DNA from: ECT2AJA-110-A sp035399845
GTDB lineage: Bacteria > Planctomycetota > Phycisphaerae > UBA1845 > UTPLA1
Length of the DNA stretch: 64,000 bases
Direction of reading: 5' to 3'
NCBI GenBank assembly: GCA_035399845.1
Contig: DAOPJV010000029.1
Span: 13,164 to 77,163, forward strand
Every line of letters starts with the position of its first letter. Position 1 is the first letter of the stretch. Of this stretch, positions 52,124 through 61,035 are shown in pieces. The position numbers and the translations under genes were made by a program. The notes beneath the pieces were generated by a model. That model was given only the letters and a program-made list of their open reading frames with translations. It did not search any database and had not been told where the DNA came from.

Positions 52124-53179
52124 TCAGCCTTCGGTCTTCAGCGTTTCCGCCCGGGCGCCCCGCTTCTCTTCGATGGCGATCCGCAATTCGATCGGCGCCT
52201 GAAAGACCGTGTCCTCTTCCACCGTCGTGATCGTCTCGACGTCGCCGCCCCCGCGCGACTGCACATGCGCGATCACGCCCTGTATGACATGCTCCGGCGT
52301 GCTCGCCCCCGCCGTCACACCGACCACGGACACGCCGTCCAGCCAGGACGATTCGATCTGCGCAGGTCCGTCGATCAGAAACCCCCGCACACCGCGTGAC
52401 GCCCCGACCTCCACCAGCCGCGCCGCATTGCTCGAATTGCTCGAGCCGACGACGAGGAGCAGATCAATCCCGCGATCCGTCATTGCCTTCACGGCGTCCT
52501 GGCGATTCTGCGTCGCGTAGCAGACATCGTCCGTCGGCGGCAGATCCAGCGCCGGATACCGCTCGCGAAGCGCCTCGATCACGCCGCGCGTGTCGTCGAC
52601 GCCCAGTGTCGTCTGCGTCAGGACCATCAGCCGTTCGTGTCGCGACAGGTCGATCGTCCGCGCCTGATCGACATTCTCGACCAGCGTGATATCGCCCGGC
52701 GCCTCGCCCATCGTCCCGATCACCTCGTCGTGACCCGCGTGGCCGATCAGTACGATGTGATACCCCTGGCGGACAAATCGATGCACCTCGAGATGCACCT
52801 TCGTCACCAGCGGGCACGTGGCGTCGATCAGCCTCAGCGATCGCGCCTTCGCCTGCTCGAAGACCGCCGGGGCGACTCCGTGGGCGCTCAGAATGGCCAC
52901 GTTCCCGTTGGGAACCTCTTCGAGCTCATCCACGAAAATGACGCCCTTGGCGCGAAAATCCCCGACGACATGGCTGTTGTGGACGATCTCCCGCCGGACA
53001 TAGACCGGCGGCTCGAAGACCTCCAGGGCCATGTCGACAATCTTGATCGCCCGATCGACACCGGCACAGAAGCCTCTTGGATTCGCAACCAGGATTCGCA
53101 AAGGGGGCGTCGCTTTCGTTGAGGGCCGTCGGCTGGGCGCGCAGCCGTCCCGTGGCCACGCGGCAAAGTGGCAAATCAT
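52124..53179 (-). CDS. ispH: 4-hydroxy-3-methylbut-2-enyl diphosphate reductase
   Basis: Last enzyme of the MEP isoprenoid pathway, an Fe-S protein. I take ATG 53179 (351 residues); the open frame to 53656 overlaps rdgB and is not homologous. Cluster cysteines are in NPRGFCAGVDRAI, DATCPLVTKVH and VCYATQNRQ. Active-site motifs include NSHVV, SAHGV, GHDEVIGTMGE and SSNSSNAARL. The C-terminal RAETLKTEG is encoded by a G-type repeat. Gap 53180-53432 contains imperfect palindromes listed separately. Confidence 0.95.
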   Translation of the reverse strand: MICHFAAWPRDGCAPSRRPSTKATPPLRILVANPRGFCAGVDRAIKIVDMALEVFEPPVYVRREIVHNSHVVGDFRAKGVIFVDELEEVPNGNVAILSAHGVAPAVFEQAKARSLRLIDATCPLVTKVHLEVHRFVRQGYHIVLIGHAGHDEVIGTMGEAPGDITLVENVDQARTIDLSRHERLMVLTQTTLGVDDTRGVIEALRERYPALDLPPTDDVCYATQNRQDAVKAMTDRGIDLLLVVGSSNSSNAARLVEVGASRGVRGFLIDGPAQIESSWLDGVSVVGVTAGASTPEHVIQGVIAHVQSRGGGDVETITTVEEDTVFQAPIELRIAIEEKRGARAETLKTEG

Positions 53180-53283
53180 AGCAGAAACGCGACCACCACG
53201 CCGCCCGCCCAACGGCGTTTCCAGCCCCTTTTTCTCGCAGATTTCCGGCCCTGCCACCTCTGTAACCTTCGACAAGCCAAAAG

Positions 53284-53407
53284 GGTGGCATGCCGACCCC
53301 TGAGGTCGACATGAAGAAATCGAGGCGCCGCCAGGCGCGCCACTTGGACATGGCCTCCCAGCGCGTGTTCCAATCCATGAGCGCGCCACTGGGAGCTTGC
53401 CTCCCAG
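53284..53407. repeat. Imperfect palindromes between rdgB and ispH
   Basis: TGCCGACC and GGTCGACA around CCTGA (near 53290-53310) pair with one mismatch. CTGGGAG and CTCCCAG around CTTGC (53389-53407) pair perfectly. They do not match elements A to F in sequence. Confidence 0.45.
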
Positions 53408-53432
53408 TCCGACCGTCGCGCAGGCGCGAGCC

Positions 53433-54098
53433 TCAGGAAGCCTCCCCCAGCATCCCGCGCAGCGTCTCCCGCAACGCCCGAAGCGCCACGCCCCGATGGC
53501 TGATCCGGTTCTTATGCTCCGCCGCCAGCTCCGCCGTCGTCTGTCCCAACTCGGGGACCAGAAAATGCGGGTCATACCCGAAGCCGCCATCACCCCTTGG
53601 CGCGTCGATGATCCGCCCCTCGATCGCGCCCGACGCCTGCGCCAGAACGCGATCACCGTCCGCGAGCGTCAGCACGCAGCGAAACCGCGCCGTTCGCGCC
53701 TCATCCGACACGCCCGTCAGGGCCGCGATCATCTTCCGATTGTTCGCCAGATCCCGCTCGGCCCGTGGCGGATCGCCCTCCACGTCGGCGTACCGCGCCG
53801 AGAAAACCCCCGGCGCCCCATCCAGCGCATCGACCTCCAACCCCGAATCATCCGCCAGCGTCACATAGCCCGACGCCTTCGAGTAATACGTCGCCTTCAG
53901 CGCCGAATTCCCCTCAAATGTCGCCTGATCCTCGTGCGGTTCCTCGATCGCCGCGCCCAGATCGCGCAACGTCAGCCAACGCACCTCATCCAGGCGCCCC
54001 CCGCCGGCGTTCTCCGAGAGCACGGCCTCAATCTCCCGCGCCTTGCCGGGGTTGTTCGTCGCAATCAATATCGTCTTGAGTCGTTCGATGTCAGACAT
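53433..54098 (-). CDS. rdgB: Non-canonical purine NTP pyrophosphatase (RdgB/HAM1)
   Basis: 221 residues from ATG 54098, where homology begins (KTILIATNNPGKAREIEAVL). It hydrolyses ITP, dITP and XTP to keep them out of nucleic acids. Family motifs: ATFEGNSALKATYYSKASG, LADDSGLEVDALDGAPGVFSARYA and GDGGFGYDPHFLVPELGQTTAEL, then NRISHRGVALRAL. Length is normal. Confidence 0.96.
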   Translation of the reverse strand: MSDIERLKTILIATNNPGKAREIEAVLSENAGGGRLDEVRWLTLRDLGAAIEEPHEDQATFEGNSALKATYYSKASGYVTLADDSGLEVDALDGAPGVFSARYADVEGDPPRAERDLANNRKMIAALTGVSDEARTARFRCVLTLADGDRVLAQASGAIEGRIIDAPRGDGGFGYDPHFLVPELGQTTAELAAEHKNRISHRGVALRALRETLRGMLGEAS

Positions 54099-54261
54099 GC
54101 CGTCGTATCTCGCGATGCGCCTCTCGGAGCCGGGCCAGTCATGGCTCGGCCATCCCGCCGAGCCACGCCCGACGAACCAAGTATCACATGAATACGAAAT
54201 GGACGCCAAGCCCGCGCAGCTTTCAGCGTTTCGGCTTTCAGATTTCTGAATTGTTGCCGGG

Positions 54262-55449
54262 CTATCGCCGTCGCGGAACCGCGGCGCGCGGTGGCTGACC
54301 CGCCTTGTAGCGATCGTCCCGCTGCTTGAGGCTCTCGCCCTGCGTTGGAATCCTGACGAGGAACGAGAGGTTCGGAATCCGCTCCACCTTCTTCGTCTTC
54401 GGATCGCGAACGTGGCGATAGATGATGTGACCGTTCTCGAGGTTGTACTGAAAGGACTGGTCCTTCGCCCGGAAATCGTTGACGGCCTGGGTATAGACGG
54501 GAACCGTCTCTTCCTGCCCCGTCTCGGGATTGACCTGCTTCTTCTGCTTTACAACATCGGCGCCGAACGTTCCCACGCAGATGGACACGCGCGGCTCGTC
54601 AGGTTCGTGGTAGTAGTAGGCCTCGTAGCCTTCCTCGCGCAGCACCTTCACCCACTCGAGCGCCGCCTCCTTGTACTCCTGGAGACTCGGCGTCGCATAG
54701 GTCACGCCGACGTGCAGCGTGTACACGCCCTGGGCGTTGCGAAGGTCCCACTGCGAGGGGCCGGCCACGGGCTTCGGCTTCTCGATCGCCCGCGCCTGCA
54801 GGAACGGATACTGCTCGCCAACGGCCAGCTTGCGGATAAACGTCGTATCCCGCTTGATTTCCTCACCCAGCTCGATCGTCGGACGTCCGCCCTTCTCCGA
54901 CACGGAATATTCCAGTTCGTAGGCGCCGTACAAGACGCGGCTTCGATCCGGTCCGTGCTCGACGCTGACTGTCTTGGCGTCGATCTCGGGCACCTCTTTC
55001 AACAGCGTGGCCATCTTGTCCGCCACTTGCCGACGCTCGGGTCCGTCGTACGCCCCGCACTCGATCGTCCACTCCTCGTACTCGCCCGTCCCTTCGCGCG
55101 GCGCGATCTTCGGCGGCTCCGGGTCCTTCACTTCGCCCGTGCCCCAGAAGCTGTCCCATCGATCCTGTCGTCGCGCCGCGGCCTGCTCGGGCGATTCCCC
55201 CTGGTAGCCGGAACGGGTCCACTCGCGCCGCTTTCGCTCGGGCTTTCCATTGGCCTTGCCGCTCTTACCGTCCTTCGTGGTGAACTTCGCGAACATGTCG
55301 GCGATCGCCTTCATTCGCGCATCGTGGTCCTTCTGCGCCTGCTTCATGCGCTTGTCGTGATCGCGCTGCATCTGACGCCACTGCTGCGGTGTGCATCCAC
55401 CCAGCAGCGCTCCCAGAAGGAACAACAGGATGACGTTTCGACCGCGCAT
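54262..55449 (-). CDS. Lipoprotein of unknown function with SPOR-like region
   Basis: 395 residues from ATG 55449, which has a GGGAG site and opens a clear lipoprotein signal (MRGRNVILLFLLGALLGGC). Residues of about 20-60 form a charged helix (QMQRDHDKRMKQAQKDHDARMK), likely coiled coil. Two later segments (EEWTIECGAYDGPERRQVADKMATLLKEV and YTLHVGVTYATPSLQEYKEAALEWVKVLREEGYEAYYY) each look like an SPOR-type beta-alpha unit, the fold that binds denuded peptidoglycan. The second reads like the standard 'W.v.vg.f....A...........G' pattern. The function is inferred only. It sits between rdgB and rph. Confidence 0.7.
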   Translation of the reverse strand: MRGRNVILLFLLGALLGGCTPQQWRQMQRDHDKRMKQAQKDHDARMKAIADMFAKFTTKDGKSGKANGKPERKRREWTRSGYQGESPEQAAARRQDRWDSFWGTGEVKDPEPPKIAPREGTGEYEEWTIECGAYDGPERRQVADKMATLLKEVPEIDAKTVSVEHGPDRSRVLYGAYELEYSVSEKGGRPTIELGEEIKRDTTFIRKLAVGEQYPFLQARAIEKPKPVAGPSQWDLRNAQGVYTLHVGVTYATPSLQEYKEAALEWVKVLREEGYEAYYYHEPDEPRVSICVGTFGADVVKQKKQVNPETGQEETVPVYTQAVNDFRAKDQSFQYNLENGHIIYRHVRDPKTKKVERIPNLSFLVRIPTQGESLKQRDDRYKAGQPPRAAVPRRR

Positions 55450-55562
55450 CAATCTCCCGGTAAGAGGTAGGGCGAGCTGTGCCCACCAATTCGTCGCATG
55501 GCGCACGCCGCGCCCACCGAGCATGCACATCGCCGCGCAAGCTCTGAACAATGGATAGGTGG

Positions 55563-55600
55563 CGTCGTCGCGCCCCCACCCCTGAAGGGGTGGGCCACCC
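55563..55600 (-). repeat. A element upstream of the SPOR-like lipoprotein
   Basis: A nearly perfect reverse-oriented A copy with arms CCCACCCC and GGGGTGGG. A weaker F-like palindrome (GTGGG-CGT-CCCAC) lies at about 55625-55637. Confidence 0.9.
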
Positions 55601-55652
55601 TGACGATCGCCACGCGCGCTCGTGGTGGGCGTCCCACGCCCCGATTACGCGC

Positions 55653-56384
55653 TCAACGCTTCGGCGCTTTCCCCTTCAACGCGTCATTCTGCATTCTACG
55701 CAGGCGGCTCAGACCCGTCCGGGCCGCCTTCAGAATCGCATTCATCTGCTTCTCATCAAACGTGCCCGCCTCGGCCGCCCCCTGGACCTCCACAAACCGC
55801 CCTTTACCGGTCAATACCACATTGAAATCCACCTGCGCCCGAACGTCCTCTTCGTAGCACAAGTCCAATAACACGGCGTCATCCACCAGTCCCACGCTGA
55901 CCGCCGCGACCGAGTCCATCAGCGGATTCGCCGTGATCACCTTCTCACGCCGCAGTTGGTTCACGGCCTCCGCCAGCGCGACATACGCCCCTGTGATCGC
56001 CGCCGTTCGCGTCCCGCCGTCCGCCTGCAGGACATCGCAGTCCAGCCAGATGCAGCGGGGACCGAGCTTCTTCATGTCGACGACGGCGCGCAGCGACCTG
56101 CCGATCAGCCGCTGGATCTCCTGCGTTCGGCCGTCGATCTTTCCGCCGCGATCGCGCTTCCGGCGTCGCCCCGTGCTGCTCGGCAGCATGTCATATTCCG
56201 CCGTGACCCAGCCGAGCCCCGACGCCTCGCGCCACGGCGGCACGGATTCATCGATCGTCGCCGTGCAGAGCACCTGCGTCCTGCCCGTCTCGATCAACAC
56301 CGATCCGGCCGGGGCCTTCGTAAAGCCGCGCCGAATCTTCACAGGTCGCAGCTCGTGCGCCTTTCGCCCATCCACTCTTGCCAT
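55653..56384 (-). CDS. rph: Ribonuclease PH
   Basis: 243 residues with a strong GGAGG site before the ATG. This phosphorolytic 3'-5' exoribonuclease trims tRNA 3' ends. Motifs: LRPVKIRRGFTKAPAGSVLIETGRTQVLCTATID, EYDMLPSSTGRR.KRDRGGKIDGRTQEIQRLIGRSLRAV and DCDVLQADGGTRTAAITGAYVAL, followed by VEVQGAAEAGTF. All are typical of RNase PH. It starts the long minus-strand gene run. Confidence 0.97.
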   Translation of the reverse strand: MARVDGRKAHELRPVKIRRGFTKAPAGSVLIETGRTQVLCTATIDESVPPWREASGLGWVTAEYDMLPSSTGRRRKRDRGGKIDGRTQEIQRLIGRSLRAVVDMKKLGPRCIWLDCDVLQADGGTRTAAITGAYVALAEAVNQLRREKVITANPLMDSVAAVSVGLVDDAVLLDLCYEEDVRAQVDFNVVLTGKGRFVEVQGAAEAGTFDEKQMNAILKAARTGLSRLRRMQNDALKGKAPKR

Positions 56385-56495
56385 GCGTCAAACCTCCGTT
56401 AATGTTCGCCACACGTTACGCAGCGCCGCCGGAAGAGCAAACCCGAACCGCATGCGATTTCAGACGTTTTCGTACGCGCAAACGATAACTCACGG

Positions 56496-56501
56496 TACAA
56501 T
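56496..56501 (+). promoter_or_regulatory. Putative -10 box of the methyltransferase gene
   Basis: TACAAT, with a start site expected near 56508. That leaves only about six bases before ATG 56514, so the mRNA would be almost leaderless, or translation starts at ATG 56541 (MDRDDLF). No good -35 is seen. Confidence 0.3.
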
Positions 56502-56513
56502 CCGCAACCGGCC

Positions 56514-57431
56514 ATGGACGGCAGACCGATCAACAAGACGATGGACCGTGACGACCTCTTCCGGCCTGACTGCCGGCGCGTCCTGATCGAGCTCTTCGCG
56601 CTCATGCGCACCATGCAGCGCGCCGGCGCCGATTACTCCTCCTGGTACGGTCAAACCAATCCCTGGCCCAGCATCTGGGAGAACGTGAACCGCGGCCCGG
56701 ACTACGAAGCCTTCCCCGGTAACCCCGACGAACTCCGAATCCCCTGGTTCCTCCTCTGGGAAATCAGCTGGCTGGTCGCCAATACGCCGCTCAGGCCCGG
56801 CGGCCGCGTCCTCGACATGGGCGGCGCCGGCTCGCTCTTCTCCTGCTACCTGGCGAACCGCGGCCACGAAGTCGTCGCCATCGATATCAACGCGGACCTC
56901 TGCCGGCACGCCAACGCCACAGCCCGGAAAATGGGCTGGCGCTATACGGCCGTCGAGATGGACATGACCGTCCTGGACTTCCCCCAGGAGCATTTCGACC
57001 ACATCTTCAGCGTCTGCGTCTTCGAGCATCTGCCGATCTCGGGCCGCGTTCGCTGCGGGGAACAGGTCCGGCGCGTCCTCAAACCCGGCGGAACGGCGGG
57101 CTATACCTTCGACTTCGACAATCCGCAGGCCTTCGGCCGACTCAGCCATCCCGCGGATGTCTTCAACCAGCTCGTCCGGCCGACCGGGCTCTACTGGCGC
57201 GGTCGCCCCGAGTTCGTCGATTCCGGCAGGCGATACCTCAGTACGCCGCAGGCCTTCGGCTTCGGCCGATTCACCGCGTCGACCGCGAAGCTGCACGCCT
57301 TCGTGACACACGCCGTCGAACGCAAACGCATCGTCTCAAACACCATGGACTACACGTTCGGCGCCGTCTTCATGGAACGCCGCGCCGACACAGGCGGACA
57401 GCACAGCGCAACGGATTTCGATCGATCGTGA
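56514..57431 (+). CDS. Class I SAM-dependent methyltransferase
   Basis: 305 residues (276 if ATG 56541 is used). The Rossmann core starts at about residue 95: GGRVLDMGGAGSLFSCYLANRGHEVVAIDI is motif I with the acidic post-I residue. FDHIFSVCVFEHLP is the motif III-like region, and VRRVLKPGGTAGYTFDF is motif IV. The N-terminal 90 residues are rich in aromatic residues (SSWYGQTNPWPSIWENV). The substrate is unknown; closest look-alikes are small-molecule or sugar methyltransferases. It is divergent from rph and overlaps no neighbour. Confidence 0.82.
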   Translation: MDGRPINKTMDRDDLFRPDCRRVLIELFALMRTMQRAGADYSSWYGQTNPWPSIWENVNRGPDYEAFPGNPDELRIPWFLLWEISWLVANTPLRPGGRVLDMGGAGSLFSCYLANRGHEVVAIDINADLCRHANATARKMGWRYTAVEMDMTVLDFPQEHFDHIFSVCVFEHLPISGRVRCGEQVRRVLKPGGTAGYTFDFDNPQAFGRLSHPADVFNQLVRPTGLYWRGRPEFVDSGRRYLSTPQAFGFGRFTASTAKLHAFVTHAVERKRIVSNTMDYTFGAVFMERRADTGGQHSATDFDRS

Positions 57432-57676
57432 CGCCCGAAAAAAAATTGACAACACGCGATCGCAATACCACGACACCCTCGATCCAGCCTGCCAATACTG
57501 GTAATGCGGACATTCACCGCCCCGACGCGCCAACACCGCCGATCTTTCCGGTCCATCAAGCAACTTCTGCTGGAAATCCTGAAGCGCTATCCCACGATTG
57601 TGCCGATACAAGCAGAGACACGTTCGATATCAATCCTAAAAAAACCGATTTCTCTCGGACTGATCGTGGGACAGTC

Positions 57677-58147
57677 ATGGCAAAAAAACGGACGAAGCCG
57701 CAGCAGAATCGACACTACAAGACGCTGATTGTCCTCGTTTGCTCGATGACGATCGGAACCTTCGTCCTCTACGGCATGGCCCAGATTTCGCCCGCGATTC
57801 CGCTTCAGAGCCGGGCCGCCACCCACTGGAATTCCATCTCGATCCGCAAAGTGGTCCAGGACGCCCCGCGCGGCTTCTTCCACTTTCGCATCGACCATGA
57901 AGGCCGCATCTTCCAGAGCCGCGCCTGGGACGCCGGCCAGTTCGATCGATCCAACCCCGGCGCCATCCAGGTCCTCCTGACGTGTGACCGCGACGACCTC
58001 GTCCCGAGCTACGGCCAGTACGAAAGCCTGGAACTCTTCATCTCCCGGCTCTGCAAGACCTACTCGATCGACTCCGAACGGGGCATCACCGTCGAACAGC
58101 CCGCGGCCACCGTCGCCGACGCCCGCCCCCACCTCCGCCGCACGTAA
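57677..58147 (+). CDS. Membrane-anchored PGRP/amidase-2-like protein, probably inactive
   Basis: 156 residues from ATG 57677; the frame is open back to 57428 but that part looks non-coding. A single membrane helix (LIVLVCSMTIGTFVLYGMA) is followed by an extracytoplasmic domain. The segment GFFHFRIDHEGRIFQSRAWDAGQF, then NPGAIQVLLT, then QYESLELFISRLCKTYSI, follows the pattern of AmpD/PGRP-type amidase_2 domains (YHFVI.x.G.I..gr.w, iGicl.G, Q...L..Li..L...y.i). The usual first zinc His (HHT) is replaced by SIRK, so it may bind rather than cut peptidoglycan. This is a fold-pattern inference. Confidence 0.5.
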   Translation: MAKKRTKPQQNRHYKTLIVLVCSMTIGTFVLYGMAQISPAIPLQSRAATHWNSISIRKVVQDAPRGFFHFRIDHEGRIFQSRAWDAGQFDRSNPGAIQVLLTCDRDDLVPSYGQYESLELFISRLCKTYSIDSERGITVEQPAATVADARPHLRRT

Positions 58148-58347
58148 CCCCGGCGCCCGAGGCCGAGCAATCCGCCAATCCGGCGGCCCCCCTATCAACT
58201 TCCGACGAAGCGGCACACCAGCCATCGCCGGCCTCTGCGCGCTCGCCAGATCACCAACGCCCGAGACTCTTCCCCACATTTTCAGGTCTTGGCGTTTCGG
58301 CGTTTCAGCCTTTTGACTTTTAAGCGTTTCCCCCCACACTCGCCTCC

Positions 58348-59637
58348 ATGAAAGCGGTCTGTTACGACGTCTCCCCATGGCGATGGGTCGCATGCAAGCT
58401 TCTCTCGCGCTTCTCGACGCGCGTCTACCTATCGCGCCTGTCGACGCTGCGAATGCGAGACGTCCCCGAACCCACGCTGCCGGGCCCCGACTGGGTCCGG
58501 CTGCGGACAATCTACGGTGGTGTCTGCGGAACCGACCTCGGCCTCATCACGAGCAAGGGCCATCCCAACACCATTCTCCAGCAATACGCCGCCTTCCCGA
58601 CAGTCCTGGGCCACGAGAATGTCGCCACGATCCTTGAGGTCGGCGCGAATGTCACCCACTGGAAACCCGGCGATCGTGTCTGCGCCGATCCGGCCATCGG
58701 CTGCCGGGGCCGCGGCTTCAATCCGCCCTGCCAATACTGCGCCGCGGGCCTCGACTCCCTCTGCGAGGGTGACGCGGGGCAGCCCGTCGCCCCGAATGCG
58801 GGGTCCGCTGTACGGACCACTCCGCCGATCGACCTCCCCCCGCGCGCCCTGCTGGGGCTCAACCGGACCACCCTCGGAAGCTGGGCCCCGCAGTTCATGG
58901 CGCATCAGTCCCAGCTCCATCGCGTCCCTGACGACATCACGAGTGAACAGGCCATCCTCGTCGACCCGATCGCCTCCGCCACGCACGCCGTCCTTCGGCG
59001 GCCACCCGAGTCGGGCGAAACCATCCTCGTACAGGGCGCCGGGATCATCGCCGTCGGCGTCATTGCCGCCATCCGCGCCCTCGGCTGCGACAACCCGATC
59101 ACAACGCTCGTTCGCAGCCAGTGGCAGGCCGATCTCGCGATGACATTCGGCGCCACGAAGGCGATTCTCTCCCCCGCCGACCAGCATCGTCGAGACAAGT
59201 ATGACGCCGTCGCGGCCGACACGAACGCCTTCCGCGTCGAGGGACGCATGGGCAACCAGTCGCTCATCGGCGGATACGACCTCATCTACGACTGCGCCGG
59301 GACGGGTCGCGCCCTCTCCGACGCCCTCAAACTCACCCGCAGCCGCGGGACCTGCGTCGTCGTCGGAACCACGGGCATCGCCATGACCGACACGACGCCG
59401 ATCTGGTTCAGCGAAGTCAACGTCGTTGGCGCCAATGGGCGACAGATCGAGATTGTCGACGGCCAACCCCGGCACACGTACGACGTCGTCTTTGACTGGA
59501 TTCGCGCCGGCCGGATCGACCTGTCGAAAATACCGACCGCCTGCGTCCCGCTATCGGACTACCGCCGCGGTCTGGCGATGCTCGTCGATCGCCCCCGGAA
59601 GAACATCCTGAAACTCTGCTTCCAGCCCGACTGTTAG
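58348..59637 (+). CDS. Zinc-dependent alcohol dehydrogenase (MDR family) with repeat-derived insert
   Basis: 429 residues, longer than most MDR enzymes. The catalytic zinc site is GGVCGTDLGLITSKGHP and VLGHENVATILEVGANVTHWKPGDRV. The structural-zinc-like Cys lobe (CQYCAAGLDSLCEGD) is followed by an insert, VAPNAGSAVRTTPPIDLPP, encoded by an E palindrome. The Rossmann domain begins ETILVQGAGIIAVGVIAAIRALG. The substrate is unknown; sorbitol, threonine or formaldehyde dehydrogenases are look-alikes. The 200 bases upstream contain T-rich G repeats (58290-58330). Confidence 0.85.
   Translation: MKAVCYDVSPWRWVACKLLSRFSTRVYLSRLSTLRMRDVPEPTLPGPDWVRLRTIYGGVCGTDLGLITSKGHPNTILQQYAAFPTVLGHENVATILEVGANVTHWKPGDRVCADPAIGCRGRGFNPPCQYCAAGLDSLCEGDAGQPVAPNAGSAVRTTPPIDLPPRALLGLNRTTLGSWAPQFMAHQSQLHRVPDDITSEQAILVDPIASATHAVLRRPPESGETILVQGAGIIAVGVIAAIRALGCDNPITTLVRSQWQADLAMTFGATKAILSPADQHRRDKYDAVAADTNAFRVEGRMGNQSLIGGYDLIYDCAGTGRALSDALKLTRSRGTCVVVGTTGIAMTDTTPIWFSEVNVVGANGRQIEIVDGQPRHTYDVVFDWIRAGRIDLSKIPTACVPLSDYRRGLAMLVDRPRKNILKLCFQPDC
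58802..58818. repeat. E palindrome inside the alcohol dehydrogenase gene
   Basis: GGTCCGC-TGT-ACGGACC lies in the coding region and encodes GSAVRTT. One arm base differs from consensus; the pair C-A/G is lost at the loop end. The flank CACTCCGCC resembles the CATTCCGCC after the E copies at 49832 and 49961, showing common descent. Confidence 0.88.
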
Positions 59638-59769
59638 CGGTCCATCCCGCAATCATCGCCGCTCGGCGGCGCCCCACGATAACTCAGTCGCCTCCGGCGA
59701 ATACCCGAATATCCGATGGGGGGAACGTACTCCCCGAAGACATGCGGGTCGGCTCATCGCCCCGTGCAG

Positions 59770-59786
59770 GGTCCGCCGTGCGGACC
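59770..59786. repeat. E palindrome upstream of a small lipoprotein gene
   Basis: GGTCCGC-CGT-GCGGACC, with the same arms as the other E copies. It lies about 75 bases before the start codon at 59861. The rest of 59638-59860 shows nothing else that I recognise. Confidence 0.85.
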
Positions 59787-59860
59787 ATATGAACCGGCCA
59801 AAGAATGCCACAAATGTGGCATCGCACGACGGGAACGACAACATCAAAGCGAGAGGCGCC

Positions 59861-60190
59861 ATGAAGAAGCCCACACGACGAAGCAAGCTCGCCCTTTCCG
59901 CCATGCTGACGGCCAGCCTCTTCAGCACAGGCTGCGATCCTGTCGACTGGGTCGGTCCCAACCTGACGATCTATCTCAGCGTACCGTTCGGTCTCGCCGG
60001 CAATCCCGGCCTGCTCAACCCGTTCGGCATCGTCCAGGCGCTCGTGAACAACGCGCTGGGACTCAGCACGAATGGAACGACGGACAACGCCGCCGCCAAC
60101 GCCGCGCCACAGGCGACGCCCAACATCGGCGCCATCACGCCGACACTCGGCGGCGCCATCACGGCGCCCCAGGCGCCGAACGCCCTGTAA
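59861..60190 (+). CDS. Small putative lipoprotein
   Basis: 109 residues. ATG 59861 has GAGAGG six bases upstream. A basic start and hydrophobic core end in a lipobox (SLFSTGC). The mature part is hydrophobic and rich in Ala, Asn, Pro and Thr (NAAANAAPQATPN) without a known domain. Function unknown. Confidence 0.6.
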   Translation: MKKPTRRSKLALSAMLTASLFSTGCDPVDWVGPNLTIYLSVPFGLAGNPGLLNPFGIVQALVNNALGLSTNGTTDNAAANAAPQATPNIGAITPTLGGAITAPQAPNAL

Positions 60191-60205
60191 CAGCAGGGTG
60201 ATCCA

Positions 60206-60412
60206 GGTGGCCCGCGGCTTCAGCCGTGGGGTCACGATGATCGAATGCGCAGAATCGTTCGACACGTCGCGCAACGCTCACCCATCGCCCCCGAACAACA
60301 ACTCGCGCGATCAGCGCTTTACGAAACAACGATCATCGACAACCCATCCTCAGAGAGGATGGGCCACCCAGCACAGGTGGTCCGCGGCTTCAGCCGTGGG
60401 TTCACGATGATC
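60206..60412. repeat. Composite B-C element plus a second B element
   Basis: B (60206-60242) is an A-type hairpin with a different stem: arms CCCGCGGC and GCCGTGGG around TTCA. About 90 bases later comes C (60331-60370), a reverse-oriented hairpin with arms CCCATCCTC and GAGGATGGG. The B start GGTGGCCC and C end GGGCCACCC are inverted repeats, so the unit of about 165 bp looks like a small non-autonomous mobile element. A second B (60376-60412) follows at once. The same B-spacer-C unit recurs near 61764 and 63765. Confidence 0.8.
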
Positions 60413-60481
60413 GAATGCGCGGAAGCGTCTGACACGTCGCGCAAAGTCGATCCATCGCCCGCGAGCGACAGTTTGTCCGCG

Positions 60482-60994
60482 TCAGTACCGCAACTGTATG
60501 CGATCTGCCGGTCCATTCACCTGCGTTGTCACGTCTGACTCCGGGAAGTGCTCGCGCCAGATGCGCATCGCCGCCTCTCGATCGATGATCGCGCCGCAAC
60601 TTGCACATGTACGCGTCACATCGTCGGCGGCAAACGCGCGACCGCACTCGAGGCACAACCTCGCGTCATTCGCATCCACTTCCGCCCGCACCGCGGCGCC
60701 GACACTCCGCCGAACCTCGCGTAGCACTTCGAACGCGGCCGTGATTGCGAGACCACCGATGGCGATGAGTTTTCGCCCCGAGGCGCTGTCGGTGAACAAC
60801 ATCGCTGCGCCCAGCAGAGCCGTGATCGCGCCAAGCGCGAAGAGCGCAGCGCCAATGTCGAGCAGCGGCGCAAGCGACTTCACCTTCGCCCCCACGAATC
60901 GCTTCCAAAACGCGAGTGGCATGTCGGCGGGCCGTCGTCGAAGGAGCAGCTGAATCAGTGTGACCTTGCGATCGTACTCAGGTTCCGGCGCCAT
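60482..60994 (-). CDS. Zinc-ribbon membrane protein, paralogue 1 of the local cluster
   Basis: 170 residues from ATG 60994, which has GGAAAGGA nearby; the longer frame to 61039 is less likely. It begins with LIQLLLRRRPADMPLAFWKRFVG, then two membrane helices (about 55-90). A soluble region with ARLCLECGRAFAADDVTRTCASCG forms a zinc ribbon, and the end is MRIWREHFPE. The order RRRPxxMPxAxW, helices, CLECG...C.xCG, IWxxxFPE is shared with the next gene and the one at 63185-63751. Function unknown. Confidence 0.72.
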   Translation of the reverse strand: MAPEPEYDRKVTLIQLLLRRRPADMPLAFWKRFVGAKVKSLAPLLDIGAALFALGAITALLGAAMLFTDSASGRKLIAIGGLAITAAFEVLREVRRSVGAAVRAEVDANDARLCLECGRAFAADDVTRTCASCGAIIDREAAMRIWREHFPESDVTTQVNGPADRIQLRY

Positions 60995-61035
60995 GACAGA
61001 CTTCCTTTCCAGTCGCCGCGCTGGCGGCGTCTCAT

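Noticed and set aside
48687..52202. Plus-strand open frame of over 1100 codons across pfaA, the N gap and pfaD
   Set aside because: It is antisense to two clear enzymes, crosses undetermined bases, and its translation is Arg/Pro/His-rich without domains, as expected for a GC-rich shadow frame.
53180..53656. N-terminal extension of ispH
   Set aside because: The frame is open, but it overlaps rdgB on the same strand, and its translation is Arg/Trp-rich and unlike IspH. ATG 53179 gives the normal family length.
57446..57451. TTGACA as a -35 box for the PGRP-like gene
   Set aside because: The hexamer is perfect, but no acceptable -10 box lies 15-19 bases downstream, and the gene start is over 220 bases away.
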